The translations under genes and the position numbers were made by a program. A DNA stretch of 64,000 nucleotides from Micromonospora halotolerans (GTDB lineage Bacteria; Actinomycetota; Actinomycetes; Mycobacteriales; Micromonosporaceae), in contig NZ_CP134876.1 of assembly GCF_032108445.1 (NCBI RefSeq), forward strand, positions 2,666,001 to 2,730,000, written 5' to 3'. Numbering within the stretch: position 1 is the stretch's first letter; every line of letters begins with the position of its first letter. The notes under the pieces are model-generated. The model worked only from the letters and a program-made list of their open reading frames with translations, made no database searches and had not been told where the DNA came from. Shown here in pieces: positions 14,682 to 24,136 of the stretch.

Positions 14682-15890
14682 TCATCTGGCACCTGCGGTC
14701 GGCTGCCACATGATGCGTTCGTAGCAGACGAGGGCGGCGAGGACAGCGGTGATGACGCCGAAGGCGCCGAGGGCGGGCAGGCTCCGGGCGACGGGAAGCA
14801 GTGCGAGCATGATGCCGGCCGCGACGATTTGGGCGCGTGGGGTGTGTCCGACGGTGAAACGGAGGAACAGGCTCCGGCCGATGAGGTAGACGACCGGGCC
14901 GCCGAACAGGGCTGCTGTGGAGGTCCAATCCAGCGGCGCCCCGGCAGGATGCTGCGACGGGTGGCGGGCCAGGTGCTCGAGGACCAGTTCGATGCCCAGG
15001 GCCAGGTAGATGATCCCGGCGATGAGCGGGAAGTGGGCCAGGCTGTAGGCGTTGATGGCAGGCCGGACGCGGTCCTGGTCGGGGAGGCGCGCCAGGGCCT
15101 GTCCGGCCGGCGCGGCGGCGTTCTCGAAGTACAGCCACCACAGGGCCGTGGCATTGGCCACGGCGAGCAGTGCGGCGATCAGGACCGGCCACAGGGTGAC
15201 CGCCGATCCGGCGCCGGCGCCCACCGCGATCAGCGACTCGCCCAGGGCGATAATCAGTAACAGGCCATGCCGGTCGCACAGGTGGCTAGCACTGCGCAAC
15301 CGAAATCGGTCTCTGCTGAACACCGAGACGCACGCGGTACCGAGGCAGTCGATGAGGAACGCTGCGGCCCACAACAGCGTTTGTGTGGCGCCGCCGAGCA
15401 CCGCCCCGAACAGCAGCGGAATCCAGCCCCCCGCGATCGGGATGGCATAGCGGAAGCCGGGCGCCGGGATTCGCGGGTTAACGACGGCCACGTGCCAATT
15501 GAGTAGGTAAAAGGCGGTCCGGATCAACATGTACGCCACCGCCACCGTCAGCGCTTCGGACACCGCCCACCTGCCGTGCCCCCACGCGTCCGGGATGACC
15601 AAGCCGGCCACGAACATTGCGGCCATCACCACGACCAGCCCGGCGCGCACCAGGCCCACGTCGGCGCGGACCCGGTTGGCCAGCCAGGCAAAGGTAGTGA
15701 AGGGCCACCACAGCAGCATCAGGAACACCAGGCCCTGCGCCAGGACGAGCGGCGTCGGCGACCCTGCCATGAACGTGGCCACGCGGATGAAGGCGAACGC
15801 GAACACCAGGTCGAAGAAGACCTCAAACGGGGTGGTGCGTTGGGCCTCGCCAATCGGCACCGGTCGTCGAATCCCCAAGGTATGCCCCAT
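14682..15890 (-). CDS. ltrA: low temperature requirement protein A (LtrA) family
   Basis: 402 residues with about 11-12 membrane helices. The family hallmarks are FEVFFDLVFAFAFIRVA near the N-terminus (residues 22-38) and HLCDRHGLLLIIALGESLIAVGAG in the middle. LtrA was first linked to cold growth in Listeria, but its transport or enzymatic activity is not established. It is cargo in this element, flanked by gene-poor DNA, and may confer a membrane or stress phenotype. Confidence 0.88.
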   Translation of the reverse strand: MGHTLGIRRPVPIGEAQRTTPFEVFFDLVFAFAFIRVATFMAGSPTPLVLAQGLVFLMLLWWPFTTFAWLANRVRADVGLVRAGLVVVMAAMFVAGLVIPDAWGHGRWAVSEALTVAVAYMLIRTAFYLLNWHVAVVNPRIPAPGFRYAIPIAGGWIPLLFGAVLGGATQTLLWAAAFLIDCLGTACVSVFSRDRFRLRSASHLCDRHGLLLIIALGESLIAVGAGAGSAVTLWPVLIAALLAVANATALWWLYFENAAAPAGQALARLPDQDRVRPAINAYSLAHFPLIAGIIYLALGIELVLEHLARHPSQHPAGAPLDWTSTAALFGGPVVYLIGRSLFLRFTVGHTPRAQIVAAGIMLALLPVARSLPALGAFGVITAVLAALVCYERIMWQPTAGAR

Positions 15891-16412
15891 AGGCGCATCT
15901 TCCTACTCATCCGGCCAATACGGACCCGGACGCCTAATACGGTGCCAGCCCACCAGCGGTCCACAGCCGAGACGTTCCCAACGGTTCGGGCGATCTCCGT
16001 CGTCGACGCACCGCCTGGACTTCCAGCACCACGCGATTCCGCTGCTCCGTCGCGGCAAACTCCACCAGCACACGGCGCACTGTCACGCAGGTTCTGCAAT
16101 CAGACAGGCTGGCTGCCGGCGGTTGGTGCAGAGCTGCCGGCAATGTGGTTCAAAGTTTCTGTACGTCTTCAAGGCGGCCCTTGACGGGCCGCACGCGCCG
16201 CCGCCTGGGCGCGCGCCGGCCTGTGTTGGGCCGGCAGCCGGCCGGGCCGCGCGGCCACGAGCCCGCGCGGCGTGAGGGAGCGGACGCCGGCCGCGTCGGC
16301 GAGCTGGCGGTGGTCGCGCGGTTGCGGTTAGGGCGCCTCCGGCGGGGGCGCTCCGGCTCCAGGATGGCCGGGGCTGCGTCGGCGGGTCGCGGTCCGTGGG
16401 TGGTTGCGGTAG
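15891..16412. other. gene-poor region with GC-rich hairpins
   Basis: I see no convincing gene. 16165-16290 is extremely GC-rich and full of short self-complementary runs, for example GCGGCCC-TTGAC-GGGCCGC. It leads into the long nested palindrome at 16413-16560. It could be the debris of a deleted gene or a structured RNA locus. Confidence 0.5.
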
Positions 16413-16560
16413 GCCATCCCGCCTGCCCTCGACCCGGGCGAGCCGAGCAGACCGCCGCCCGACCCGCCAGCGTCCGAACGTGCGTCAAGGTCCGCTTGAC
16501 ATGGCGGGCCGGGCGGTGGCCCGCTCCCCAGGAGGGCGGGTCGAGGGCAGACGGGATGGC
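16413..16560. repeat. 148-bp nested palindrome
   Basis: Outer arms of 24 bp (16413-16436 and 16537-16560) match with one mismatch. Inner arms of about 18 bp (near 16452-16471 and 16502-16520) match with two. The centre holds GTCAAG-GTCCG-CTTGAC. The whole can fold as one long interrupted hairpin. No coding potential is apparent. Confidence 0.7.
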
Positions 16561-16575
16561 GCAAATCCTCTTTGG

Positions 16576-16779
16576 CTACGCCGGCTCCAGCCACTTCTGA
16601 TCATCGAGGTACAGCCTGCATTCGCCGGTGTCCTCGAACAACACGGTGGCGATGCGCTGACCACCGAGAGTCTGCCGGGTGTCGATAACGACGCCGACCT
16701 CGTTGGTCGTCTTGACCAACACGCGGCGAGCCTGGGGCGTTCCGCCGCCAATCACTTCCGTTCGTACCGTAACGTCCAT
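16576..16779 (-). CDS. small protein of unknown function
   Basis: 67 residues from the ATG at 16779: MDVTVRTEVIGGGTPQARRVLVKTTNEVGVVIDTRQTLGGQRIATVLFEDTGECRLYLDDQKWLEPA. Alternating hydrophobic and charged residues suggest an all-beta fold. GGGGACA lies upstream of the ATG. It diverges from the restriction-modification gene and lies next to the nested palindrome. No family recognised. Confidence 0.55.
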   Translation of the reverse strand: MDVTVRTEVIGGGTPQARRVLVKTTNEVGVVIDTRQTLGGQRIATVLFEDTGECRLYLDDQKWLEPA

Positions 16780-16937
16780 GTAGGAAGTATGTCCCCTGGA
16801 TGCGACAAAGACTCGATCATCAGGACCGAGGCATGCCATTCGCGGATGGTTCAAGCTTCGCGAGCGGTGACGGCCGGATGGCCATCCGGTAGCTTGGCGG
16901 AAAGATCAGGTCCAGAGGTCGCCATCCGGGGGTAACG

Positions 16938-19900
16938 GTGCCAGGGGCAGCAGCTTGGTTGGATAGGGCCGTCCGCGACTTCGGTGCGGCCTGTGCTTCA
17001 AAGCTCGCCGGTCCTGGCGAGCGTGAAGCCGCAATCCGCAGGCCGATCGAAGTGCTTCTCGGAGCCGCCGGCGAGCAGCTGGGCGTGACGGCCGTCTTTC
17101 ACGATGAGGTCCGCGACACCGAACGACAGGTTCGGCCGGACTACGGAGTCAGTGTCGGCGGGGCGATCACCGGGTACGTGGAGATCAAGGCACCCGGCAA
17201 GAGCATCGATCCAGGCGGGCTGCGCGGCCATGACCGGGTGCAGTGGGAGCGCCAACGCGACCTGCCGAACCTGCTCTACACCAACGGCACGGAATGGCGG
17301 CTCTACCGCGATCGGGAGTTGGTCGAGGCACCGGTACGGTTCACTGGCAGCCTCGATAGCGGAAGTGTCACCGCCCCACTGGCTTTCGAGAAGCTGCTCA
17401 CCGAGTTCCTGAGGTGGAAGCCCGCACCGATCACCAGCGTCGGGGCGCTGGTGCGCGCGGTTGCCCCGCTCACGCGGCTATTGCGCGGCGAGGTCCTGGA
17501 CCAGCTTGCCGCCGAGCGGAAGGCGGTCCGGGAAGGGAAAGAGCGCGAGGTTCAGCCGTTCCTAGGACTGGCGCAGGACTGGCGGCGGATGCTGTTCCCC
17601 CAGGCTGACGACGCCACATTCGCCGACGGATACGCGCAGACGGTGACGTTCGCGCTACTGCTGGCCCGCACTAACTCGATCACCGTCACTGAGCATTCAC
17701 TGCACACAATCGGCGAGCAGCTCCGTGCCGAGCACTCACTGATGGGCCGGGCGTTGCAGCTACTCACCGACGACCTCGCCCGTGACTTCAAGGTCACCCT
17801 TGATCTGCTCGCCCGGGTCGTCGACGCCGTTGACTGGACGAGGGTCCGGAGAGGCCGGCGCGACACCTACCTGCACCTGTATGAGCACTTCCTCGACGAG
17901 TACGACCCCGAGCTGCGGAAGGCATCAGGGTCGTACTACACCCCGGTCGAGCTAGTCGAGCAGATGGTCAGGCTGACCGACAACGTCCTCGTCTCCCGGC
18001 TGGACAAGCCGCGTGGCTTCGCCGCCCCCGACGTGCTCACTGTTGACCCCGCAATGGGCACCGGCACATACCTTCAAACCGTTCTTGAGCGAATCGCCAG
18101 GGTCGCTGAAGCTCACGACGGCCCGGGGGCAGTAGCCGGCGCAGTCAGCCTGGCTGCTGAGCGCGTAATCGGCTTCGAGCTTCAGATGGGTCCGTACGCG
18201 GTAGCCGAGCTGCGCGCCGCAGACCTGCTTGCGTCGCACGGCGCGGCTCCGCCACCCGGGGGAATGAAGTTGTTTGTCACCAACACGCTCGACGACCCGC
18301 ACGCCAGTGACGTCCAACTCGGCTCGGGACTGCAACTCATTGCCCGTGCCAGGCGCAAGGCCAACGCGATCAAGGCCCGCGCGAACGTGACCGTAGTCAT
18401 CGGAAATCCTCCGTACGCGGAACTCGCCAACGGCGACGGCGGCTGGGTGGAGAACGGCACGACTGGTCTCGACAGCAAGCGTCGCGCTCCGGCCCTGCTA
18501 GAGGATTGGTATGCCCCGGGGATCGCGCGGTTCAAGGCGAAGCTGAAAAACCTCTACGTCTACTTCTGGCGCTGGGCGACATGGAAGGTGTGGGAGTCGA
18601 CCCGCGACCAGGTCGACGGGGACGCAGGCGTGATCTGCTTCGTCACCACCTCCGGCTACCTTTCCGGGCCGGCCTTCACCGGCATGCGCGAGTACCTGCG
18701 CCGCTACGCCTCTGAGGGCTGGATCATCGACCTCACGCCCGAGGGACAGACCCCGGACATCCCGACCCGGATCTTCCCCGGCGTCCGGCAACAGCTCGCC
18801 ATCGGCATCTTCGTTCGAACCGCCGACGCCACCCGGGACAAGCCGGCACTGATTCATCACCGCAGCCTGACCGGCCGCAGAGAGGACAAACTAGCCGCGC
18901 TGGCCGAGGTGCAGCTCGACGACGACGGCTGGCGAGACTGCCGGACCGAGTGGGACGCCCCGCTTACCCCGGCCGCCATGAGTAGCTGGGACACCTACCC
19001 CGCGCTTGACGACTTGATGCCCTGGTACTCCCCAGGGCTGTTTCCGACCCGCACATGGGTCTACGCGCCCAGCCCAGACGTGCTGAGCCGGCGGTGGGCG
19101 ATGCTGGTTGGTGAGACGGACCGAGAGCGTAAGGCCGAGCTGTTCAAGGAAGGCCGCGACGCCAACCTCGTGAAGGTGAAGCCTCGCCTGCCCGGTGACG
19201 ACACACATCCGAACCCAAGCGTCCCGGTGATCGACGAAGTCGAACCGGCCGCCCTCCTCGTGCGGGTTGGCTACCGGGCCTTCGATCGGCAATGGGTGCT
19301 CGCCGATCCACGCCTCATGGACATGCCCCGCCGTGATCTCTGGTCAGCTCGGGTGCCCGGCCAGGTGTTTGTCATCGAACAGCACCGCAAGACCATTCGG
19401 TCTGGCCCGGCGCTCGTCTTCACTTCACTGATTCCAGACTTCGACTACTTCAAGGGATCGGAAGGCGGTCGAACGCTGCCCTACCTGCACCCGGGCGGTA
19501 CCCCGAATCTCGCCCCAGGGCTTCTAGCCGCACTGGCCGAACGGCTCGGCCTGGAGGCCACCGCCGCAGACGTCCTTGCCTACATCGCCGCCATTACGGC
19601 TCACCCGGCCTTCACCGCCACCTTCACCGATGAACTCACCACGCCCGGAGTCCGAGTACCCGTCACCACCGATCCCGCGCTTTGGCGCAACGCAGTTGAT
19701 ATCGGCAACCAGGTCCTGTGGCTACACACCTACGGCGAAGCGTTCACCGCCGCGGAGCGGCCGGCCGGCTTGATTCGGTTCCCCTCCGGTGATGCACGGC
19801 AACCGCTGTCGCGCGTTCCGGTCACGACGGTGCCAGAGACGATCAGCTACGACTCGCAACGCCAGGTCATCGCCGTCGGCGACGGAGAGTTCGGGCCAGT

Positions 19901-20267
19901 CGGGACGGACGTGTGGGATTACTCCGTCGGTGGCCGGAACATCATCAAATCGTGGTTCAACTACCGAAAGAAGGAGCCGGCCGGGCGACGCGGGTCCCCG
20001 CTCGATGACGTGCACGTAAGCGCCTGGGAGCCGAAATGGACAGGCGAATTCATCGACCTGCTAACCGTCCTGACCCGGCTCGTCGAGCTGGAGCCCGCCC
20101 AGGCCGAACTCCTCGCCGCAGTGCTGGCTGGTGACATCATCCATCGTGACCAGCTGGTGGCCGCCGGCGTCCGTTGGCCCAGTGGCTCGACAGACCGCAA
20201 ACCCCTGTACAGCCTAGCCAGTGATCAACAAAAGGCAGCGACCAATGGTGTCGCACGCTTGCTGTAA
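16938..20267 (+). CDS. single-chain restriction-modification enzyme (type ISP/IIG-like)
   Basis: 1109 residues. It probably methylates adenine and cleaves unmodified DNA, as a defence against phage. The N-terminal nuclease motif is PD-ExK: P67-D68, then E82-I-K84 in YVEIKAPG. A helical linker leads to an N6-adenine methyltransferase with motif I DPAMGTGTYL (about 369) and motif IV NPPY (about 490). The C-terminal half resembles the specificity domain of type ISP enzymes. No helicase motifs (Walker A, DEAD) are visible, unlike true type ISP proteins such as LlaBIII. The GTG start follows GGGGG. No separate methylase or specificity gene is nearby. Confidence 0.88.
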   Translation: MPGAAAWLDRAVRDFGAACASKLAGPGEREAAIRRPIEVLLGAAGEQLGVTAVFHDEVRDTERQVRPDYGVSVGGAITGYVEIKAPGKSIDPGGLRGHDRVQWERQRDLPNLLYTNGTEWRLYRDRELVEAPVRFTGSLDSGSVTAPLAFEKLLTEFLRWKPAPITSVGALVRAVAPLTRLLRGEVLDQLAAERKAVREGKEREVQPFLGLAQDWRRMLFPQADDATFADGYAQTVTFALLLARTNSITVTEHSLHTIGEQLRAEHSLMGRALQLLTDDLARDFKVTLDLLARVVDAVDWTRVRRGRRDTYLHLYEHFLDEYDPELRKASGSYYTPVELVEQMVRLTDNVLVSRLDKPRGFAAPDVLTVDPAMGTGTYLQTVLERIARVAEAHDGPGAVAGAVSLAAERVIGFELQMGPYAVAELRAADLLASHGAAPPPGGMKLFVTNTLDDPHASDVQLGSGLQLIARARRKANAIKARANVTVVIGNPPYAELANGDGGWVENGTTGLDSKRRAPALLEDWYAPGIARFKAKLKNLYVYFWRWATWKVWESTRDQVDGDAGVICFVTTSGYLSGPAFTGMREYLRRYASEGWIIDLTPEGQTPDIPTRIFPGVRQQLAIGIFVRTADATRDKPALIHHRSLTGRREDKLAALAEVQLDDDGWRDCRTEWDAPLTPAAMSSWDTYPALDDLMPWYSPGLFPTRTWVYAPSPDVLSRRWAMLVGETDRERKAELFKEGRDANLVKVKPRLPGDDTHPNPSVPVIDEVEPAALLVRVGYRAFDRQWVLADPRLMDMPRRDLWSARVPGQVFVIEQHRKTIRSGPALVFTSLIPDFDYFKGSEGGRTLPYLHPGGTPNLAPGLLAALAERLGLEATAADVLAYIAAITAHPAFTATFTDELTTPGVRVPVTTDPALWRNAVDIGNQVLWLHTYGEAFTAAERPAGLIRFPSGDARQPLSRVPVTTVPETISYDSQRQVIAVGDGEFGPVGTDVWDYSVGGRNIIKSWFNYRKKEPAGRRGSPLDDVHVSAWEPKWTGEFIDLLTVLTRLVELEPAQAELLAAVLAGDIIHRDQLVAAGVRWPSGSTDRKPLYSLASDQQKAATNGVARLL

Positions 20268-20345
20268 TCGAGGCGCACTGCGACCAGCTCTGCCGAACTT
20301 GGCCGGGGCGCTACACCCAGTGCGGATCGGTAGAGGGAGGTTCAA

Positions 20346-21137
20346 TTGGCAGCCGCACAGTGGTATGAGGTAGGCAGTTTTTGGACAGCATTGACAGGGG
20401 TGGGGGTTACCTTGCTCATAGGTTGCCTAACCCTTCTCGTGACGTATCGGGTCGCTGTGCCGAAGCGTCGCATCGTATATCGACTCGAGGCAGAGCAGTT
20501 GTTCGTAGAGTCCGAAAAGTACACCACCGGCGTGACAATTCATCACAATGGTCAGAAGTTGGCGGAGCCGCACGCCATTTTCCTCGGGGTGGGAAATGAC
20601 GGCAGAAGAGACATCCCATCTACCGCATTCGACTCGGGCAAGCCAATAATCTTCGACTTCGAGGCGCCGATCGTCGAGATATCCCACCAAGCGACGAAGC
20701 CAGACGGCGTGCCACTCAGCGAGATGACTGCGCACCTAGCGCAGCCAGTCGCCGCAGCAGAAGCGAAGATTGAGGTGTCAGGCACAACGCTCCGTATTGG
20801 CCCGTCACTCATGGCGTCGCGGCAGATAATCATGCTATCCCTGCTGATCGATGGGCAGCCTCGCGTGTCGATCTCGAATCCACCAGTCGATGTTCGAGTC
20901 TTAAACAACCGGGTGGTACTCGAAAAACAGAGGCGGTTTGCTAAAGTGTTGAGAGCGCTGGCCCTGATGGTTGCCGCAGTCTCAGTCGCCTTGCCGATCG
21001 CCTCAACTCCCCGCCTCGGGTTTGCAATACCGCTCGCCGTTTTCGGCGCATTCCTGGTGGCTGTGGCTGTTATGGCTGACACGGTTACCCGCTTGATTGT
21101 TGGCAGAGCCATGACCCCTGTTGACAACAGCATCTAG
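20346..21137 (+). CDS. orphan membrane protein next to the R-M gene
   Basis: 263 residues. A TTG start is chosen because GGGAGG lies six bases upstream and no better codon exists. One membrane helix (about 10-34) is followed by an all-beta soluble domain (about 45-200) containing IFLGVGNDGRRDIPSTAFDSGKPIIFDFEAPIVEI, then two C-terminal helices (about 203-222 and 229-248). Base composition is clearly lower in GC than neighbouring genes, suggesting separate acquisition. It lies 78 bases after the R-M gene in the same direction and may be co-transcribed with it. I do not recognise the family. Confidence 0.75.
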   Translation: MAAAQWYEVGSFWTALTGVGVTLLIGCLTLLVTYRVAVPKRRIVYRLEAEQLFVESEKYTTGVTIHHNGQKLAEPHAIFLGVGNDGRRDIPSTAFDSGKPIIFDFEAPIVEISHQATKPDGVPLSEMTAHLAQPVAAAEAKIEVSGTTLRIGPSLMASRQIIMLSLLIDGQPRVSISNPPVDVRVLNNRVVLEKQRRFAKVLRALALMVAAVSVALPIASTPRLGFAIPLAVFGAFLVAVAVMADTVTRLIVGRAMTPVDNSI

Positions 21138-21154
21138 AACCAAGGCGGACGGTA

Positions 21155-21178
21155 GGGGCAGCGGGGCAGCGGGGCAGC
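21155..21178 (+). repeat. three tandem copies of GGGGCAGC
   Basis: Three perfect 8-bp units just after the stop of the orphan membrane protein gene. The rest of the gap to 21373 shows no gene. Confidence 0.7.
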
Positions 21179-21373
21179 AAGAAGGCAGCGTGAGCCTTGA
21201 TTCGCGCCAGACCTAAACGCCGACCGACGATGTCCGATACCTGCTTGTCGACACGCCTCGGCACCAGCTGGCAGTAGCCGACACCTTGAAACCGCATCCC
21301 CCCGACGGGGTCCCGCCCTCTCGTCGTAGCCGGCCAAGTTCCTGGTCTACGGCATGCCGAGCGACCGTCAGAA

Positions 21374-21820
21374 TCAAACGGGTGGGCGGTCCCGGGAAAG
21401 GCGCCATCCGACGAACCCAGCCGCCGACAGCAGGACGGCGGCGGCCACGAGTGTGAACACGGCGACGCGTCGCGCGCCATGATTTTCAGCGTCCTCCACC
21501 CCTGGGGCAAGGTCGTCGGGGTTGTAGCGGATGCGTACCCGGTCGCCCTCGTCGAGGTTGGGGCTGCAGCTCGTACACTCCGCGCTCAGGGTGTCGCCGC
21601 TCTGGGCGGTGAACTCGACGGTGACCTTGGTGCCGCGTTGAAAACGGTCGACTTGGACGACGGTGGCGTCTGTGGTGAGGCCGCGGTTTGCGAGGCCGAT
21701 CGCGGTCGTGCCGTTGTAGAGGGCAGTGCAGCACATGAAGGTGGCACCCACGGCCAGGGCGATCAGCGCGCCGATCAGGTTGCGTCGTCGCGGGTGAAGT
21801 TGTTCCCAACCTTCGTCCAC
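21374..21820 (-). CDS. DUF3592-type membrane protein
   Basis: 148 residues: a membrane helix (about 14-33), an outer beta domain (TTDATVVQVDRFQRGTKVTVEFTAQSGDTLSAEC), a C-x2-C pair (CTSC), the typical GDRVRIRYNPDDLAPGV segment, and a second helix (about 118-138). This two-helix arrangement around a small beta domain is the DUF3592 pattern. The function is unknown. It stands alone in the cargo region. Confidence 0.75.
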   Translation of the reverse strand: MDEGWEQLHPRRRNLIGALIALAVGATFMCCTALYNGTTAIGLANRGLTTDATVVQVDRFQRGTKVTVEFTAQSGDTLSAECTSCSPNLDEGDRVRIRYNPDDLAPGVEDAENHGARRVAVFTLVAAAVLLSAAGFVGWRLSRDRPPV

Positions 21821-22267
21821 GTCGCGATGCTAGGTCCCGACGTCAAGGAGGTTTGACATCAGTCGTTGACATCAACGGTGGCGGCCGAGGCTGGACGAGC
21901 GCGGACGGGTATCGCCTCCAAGCCGAACGCGGTGGACGTCAGCGGACGCAGCGATCTTTGCCGAAAGCGCCTTGTAAGCGAGGCGTCGATTAGGCTCTGG
22001 CTCCGCCCATGCACGGAGCAGCAAGGTAGCTGCGAAAATGCCGCCTAAGTCGACTCGTCACGGCAGCAGGCGAGGTCGTACACGAGCTGCGAGGCACAGG
22101 ACGACAGATGCCAGCAGATGAGGCACCGCAACCGGGTTCCGACGACCGAGCGGTTGAGGCCGGCGAATCACCGGTGCGCGCCCGCCCAAACGCCTCCGCT
22201 CTTATTCAAGCCAAACCATCGTGCTACTTCCATCTTCCCTTGATCGCCTCCGCCGCCTTGAGACCCT
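21821..22267. other. 447-bp gap without a recognisable gene
   Basis: Nothing coding is convincing on either strand. A short palindrome, CGTTGA-CA-TCAACG (21864-21877), lies about 45 bases upstream of the DUF3592 gene and could be part of its promoter region. Confidence 0.5.
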
Positions 22268-23563
22268 CTAGATCCATGTACTCTTATCTGCGCCGGCGAT
22301 AAGAACCTTTTGTGCCAAGAACCGGATCAAGTCGATGTCATGTGTTAGCTGACGCGCTTCCGTGCTGAAAGGAAGCAGCAACGGTGCATCGTTCGGTCCG
22401 CCACCGTCCTTGCTGTGGACGATCCGACAGCGGATCTCATATATTCGGGCAGCTACTTGATCCTGTAGCGGCTGCTTATCGTCTTTCAGCGCGATCTGCG
22501 GGATGCCATTTAGACCTTTCCGTGCTCCAAGAAAGTTCTGCCTCAACTCATCTGACTCGATGAAGGATCGCAAGTCCTCGGCCGTCACACAATAGTGCAA
22601 GGTTGACTTTAGCTGTTCACGCTCACTCTGGAAGGACTTACCCTTAATCGCCAAAGAGAGGCGTGCTAAATCGGCGTCGCGATGGGGGTTGAATGTTGGG
22701 TCTACGACAATGTGTCGAAGTCGTCGGAGGGTCTCGCGCTCCGCGTATGAGGGAAAAGAATGCTCGATAACCTGGTAGTAGGCCAGGAAGCTAAGCAATG
22801 GCATCCCCGATGCTGAAGCAGCGTAGCGATAAAGCGTCGTCGCTTCGTGGGAGTAGCGCAATCGGGGTATGCGAGGCAACGAAGTCGGGTCGAAGCTGTC
22901 TGCGGCGCGTGCTTCTCCTTGCCCAGGAAATCTTCTAGGTTCCAACTTGATGCCGTAGTTCATATCAAATTCAACGAAGACAGCATCAACGATTTCTGCA
23001 ACCGAGGCGATTACTTTCTCGCCGGCTAGGTCCTTGTTGCTCAATCCGGAGATATAAAGACTCGGCAACCGGGCGATGCCATTTGTCAATGCCGCCCTGG
23101 AGGTCAGGCCCATGGTAGACATCAGTGCATGGCTCGTGGCCGCAATCCTCAGCCGGAGCGACGACTTGGGGTTCGGTTCGAATTCAAGATTGAAGTTTGC
23201 ATGCAGAGCCCTCGACCCAAACAGGCGGTTGAGGACGCCGCGCTCAACCCCGCCAAGGGTATTCAGTCGCCGAATCTCAATTGGTGACGGCGGAAGAAGG
23301 ACCACCTCAATCTCGCCACGCGATGCATGGTGGACGGCGACGTACTCGCCGATGAACGTCCAATATTCGAATTCTGCGTCTAAGAAAAACTGGGCGTTGT
23401 CTCTATCGATAAGTACTTGGCGATGGCCCCCGCCGGTGGCTGGTATCTGCACAGTTAAGTGGGTTCCGTCGCCGTTCGTTTTCACCTTGAACCCGGGGCC
23501 TTGTGCGCGATGTTTGATGTTATGCAGCAGGCCGGGGAGGGGCACGCCAGCGGTCTGTTCCAC
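22268..23563 (-). CDS. protein of unknown function with C-terminal HEPN-like RxxxxH motif
   Basis: 431 residues from the GTG at 23563, which has AGGTG six bases upstream; a TTG at 23656 would add 31 residues. The N-terminal two thirds is beta-rich and unrecognised. The C-terminal third is helical and ends with QDQVAARIYEIRCRIVHSKDGG, where R378-CRIV-H383 has the R-x4-H spacing of HEPN ribonucleases and the IYxxRxxIVH context seen in phage-defence proteins. GC content is markedly lower than the surroundings. It stands alone between two gene-poor stretches, within reach of an R-M gene, so a defence role is plausible but unproven. Confidence 0.7.
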   Translation of the reverse strand: MEQTAGVPLPGLLHNIKHRAQGPGFKVKTNGDGTHLTVQIPATGGGHRQVLIDRDNAQFFLDAEFEYWTFIGEYVAVHHASRGEIEVVLLPPSPIEIRRLNTLGGVERGVLNRLFGSRALHANFNLEFEPNPKSSLRLRIAATSHALMSTMGLTSRAALTNGIARLPSLYISGLSNKDLAGEKVIASVAEIVDAVFVEFDMNYGIKLEPRRFPGQGEARAADSFDPTSLPRIPRLRYSHEATTLYRYAASASGMPLLSFLAYYQVIEHSFPSYAERETLRRLRHIVVDPTFNPHRDADLARLSLAIKGKSFQSEREQLKSTLHYCVTAEDLRSFIESDELRQNFLGARKGLNGIPQIALKDDKQPLQDQVAARIYEIRCRIVHSKDGGGPNDAPLLLPFSTEARQLTHDIDLIRFLAQKVLIAGADKSTWI

Positions 23564-23698
23564 GTCTGCACCTATTCGGGGATGTATGAGCCACGTACGT
23601 AGAAAGTAGGGCGACCTTGCGTTGCCGTCAGGGCGGCAGCTCTCGGGATCTGACAAGGGTAAGGCTCGCTGATGGTCCCGATCGATCGCAAGGGTCGC

Positions 23699-24025
23699 TC
23701 AGGCGACCCTGCCCTTGGTTTGCACGAGCCCCCCAGACAGAGACCGGATGCGCGTCACCAGGGCAGCGACGAACGGCTCCTGTTCGAACACGCCGTAGCC
23801 CCCGCTGTGACGATGCGCCCGCACTTCGTAGAACAGGCAAGCTCGCAGCACATCGACGTCCTCGCCTAGCTCTCCGGTCCGGTGCCAGCGGCCCCGCGCG
23901 GACTGCACCATGGCGGCTAGGGCCTCCAAGCCGCCACGGAGTTCGTAGCCGTTGTAGGAGTGCGCGAAGTTGATGAAGTCTTGACTGTCCGCATCCTCGT
24001 CCGGCACCCGCACTTGCCTGGCCAT
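23699..24025 (-). CDS. AICE-end protein of unknown function
   Basis: 108 residues: DSQDFINFAHSYNGYELRGGLEALAAMVQSARGRWHRTGELGEDVDVLRACLFYEVRAHRHSG, then a helical C-terminus. Conserved-looking aromatic and charged positions suggest a real protein. Genes of this type are often the last before attR in actinomycete elements. No function known. The ATG at 24025 is the first in-frame start. Confidence 0.65.
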   Translation of the reverse strand: MARQVRVPDEDADSQDFINFAHSYNGYELRGGLEALAAMVQSARGRWHRTGELGEDVDVLRACLFYEVRAHRHSGGYGVFEQEPFVAALVTRIRSLSGGLVQTKGRVA

Positions 24026-24136
24026 GGCCGCTCCAAGGTTCCGTGCTGTTGTGGCAGGACGACGCTATCCTGCCCGTCAACAAGCGATCGGACGGGAGCG
24101 TTGGGCCATCTGCGGCCTGCTTCAAGGGGGAAGGGC

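Noticed and set aside
21155..21178. CRISPR-like repeats
   Set aside because: Three direct 8-bp units without spacers; a simple tandem repeat, not an array. No cas gene is in the window.
21085..21510. A 141-codon minus-strand ORF
   Set aside because: It overlaps the ends of the orphan membrane protein and DUF3592 genes, lacks a ribosome site and has mixed composition; probably chance.
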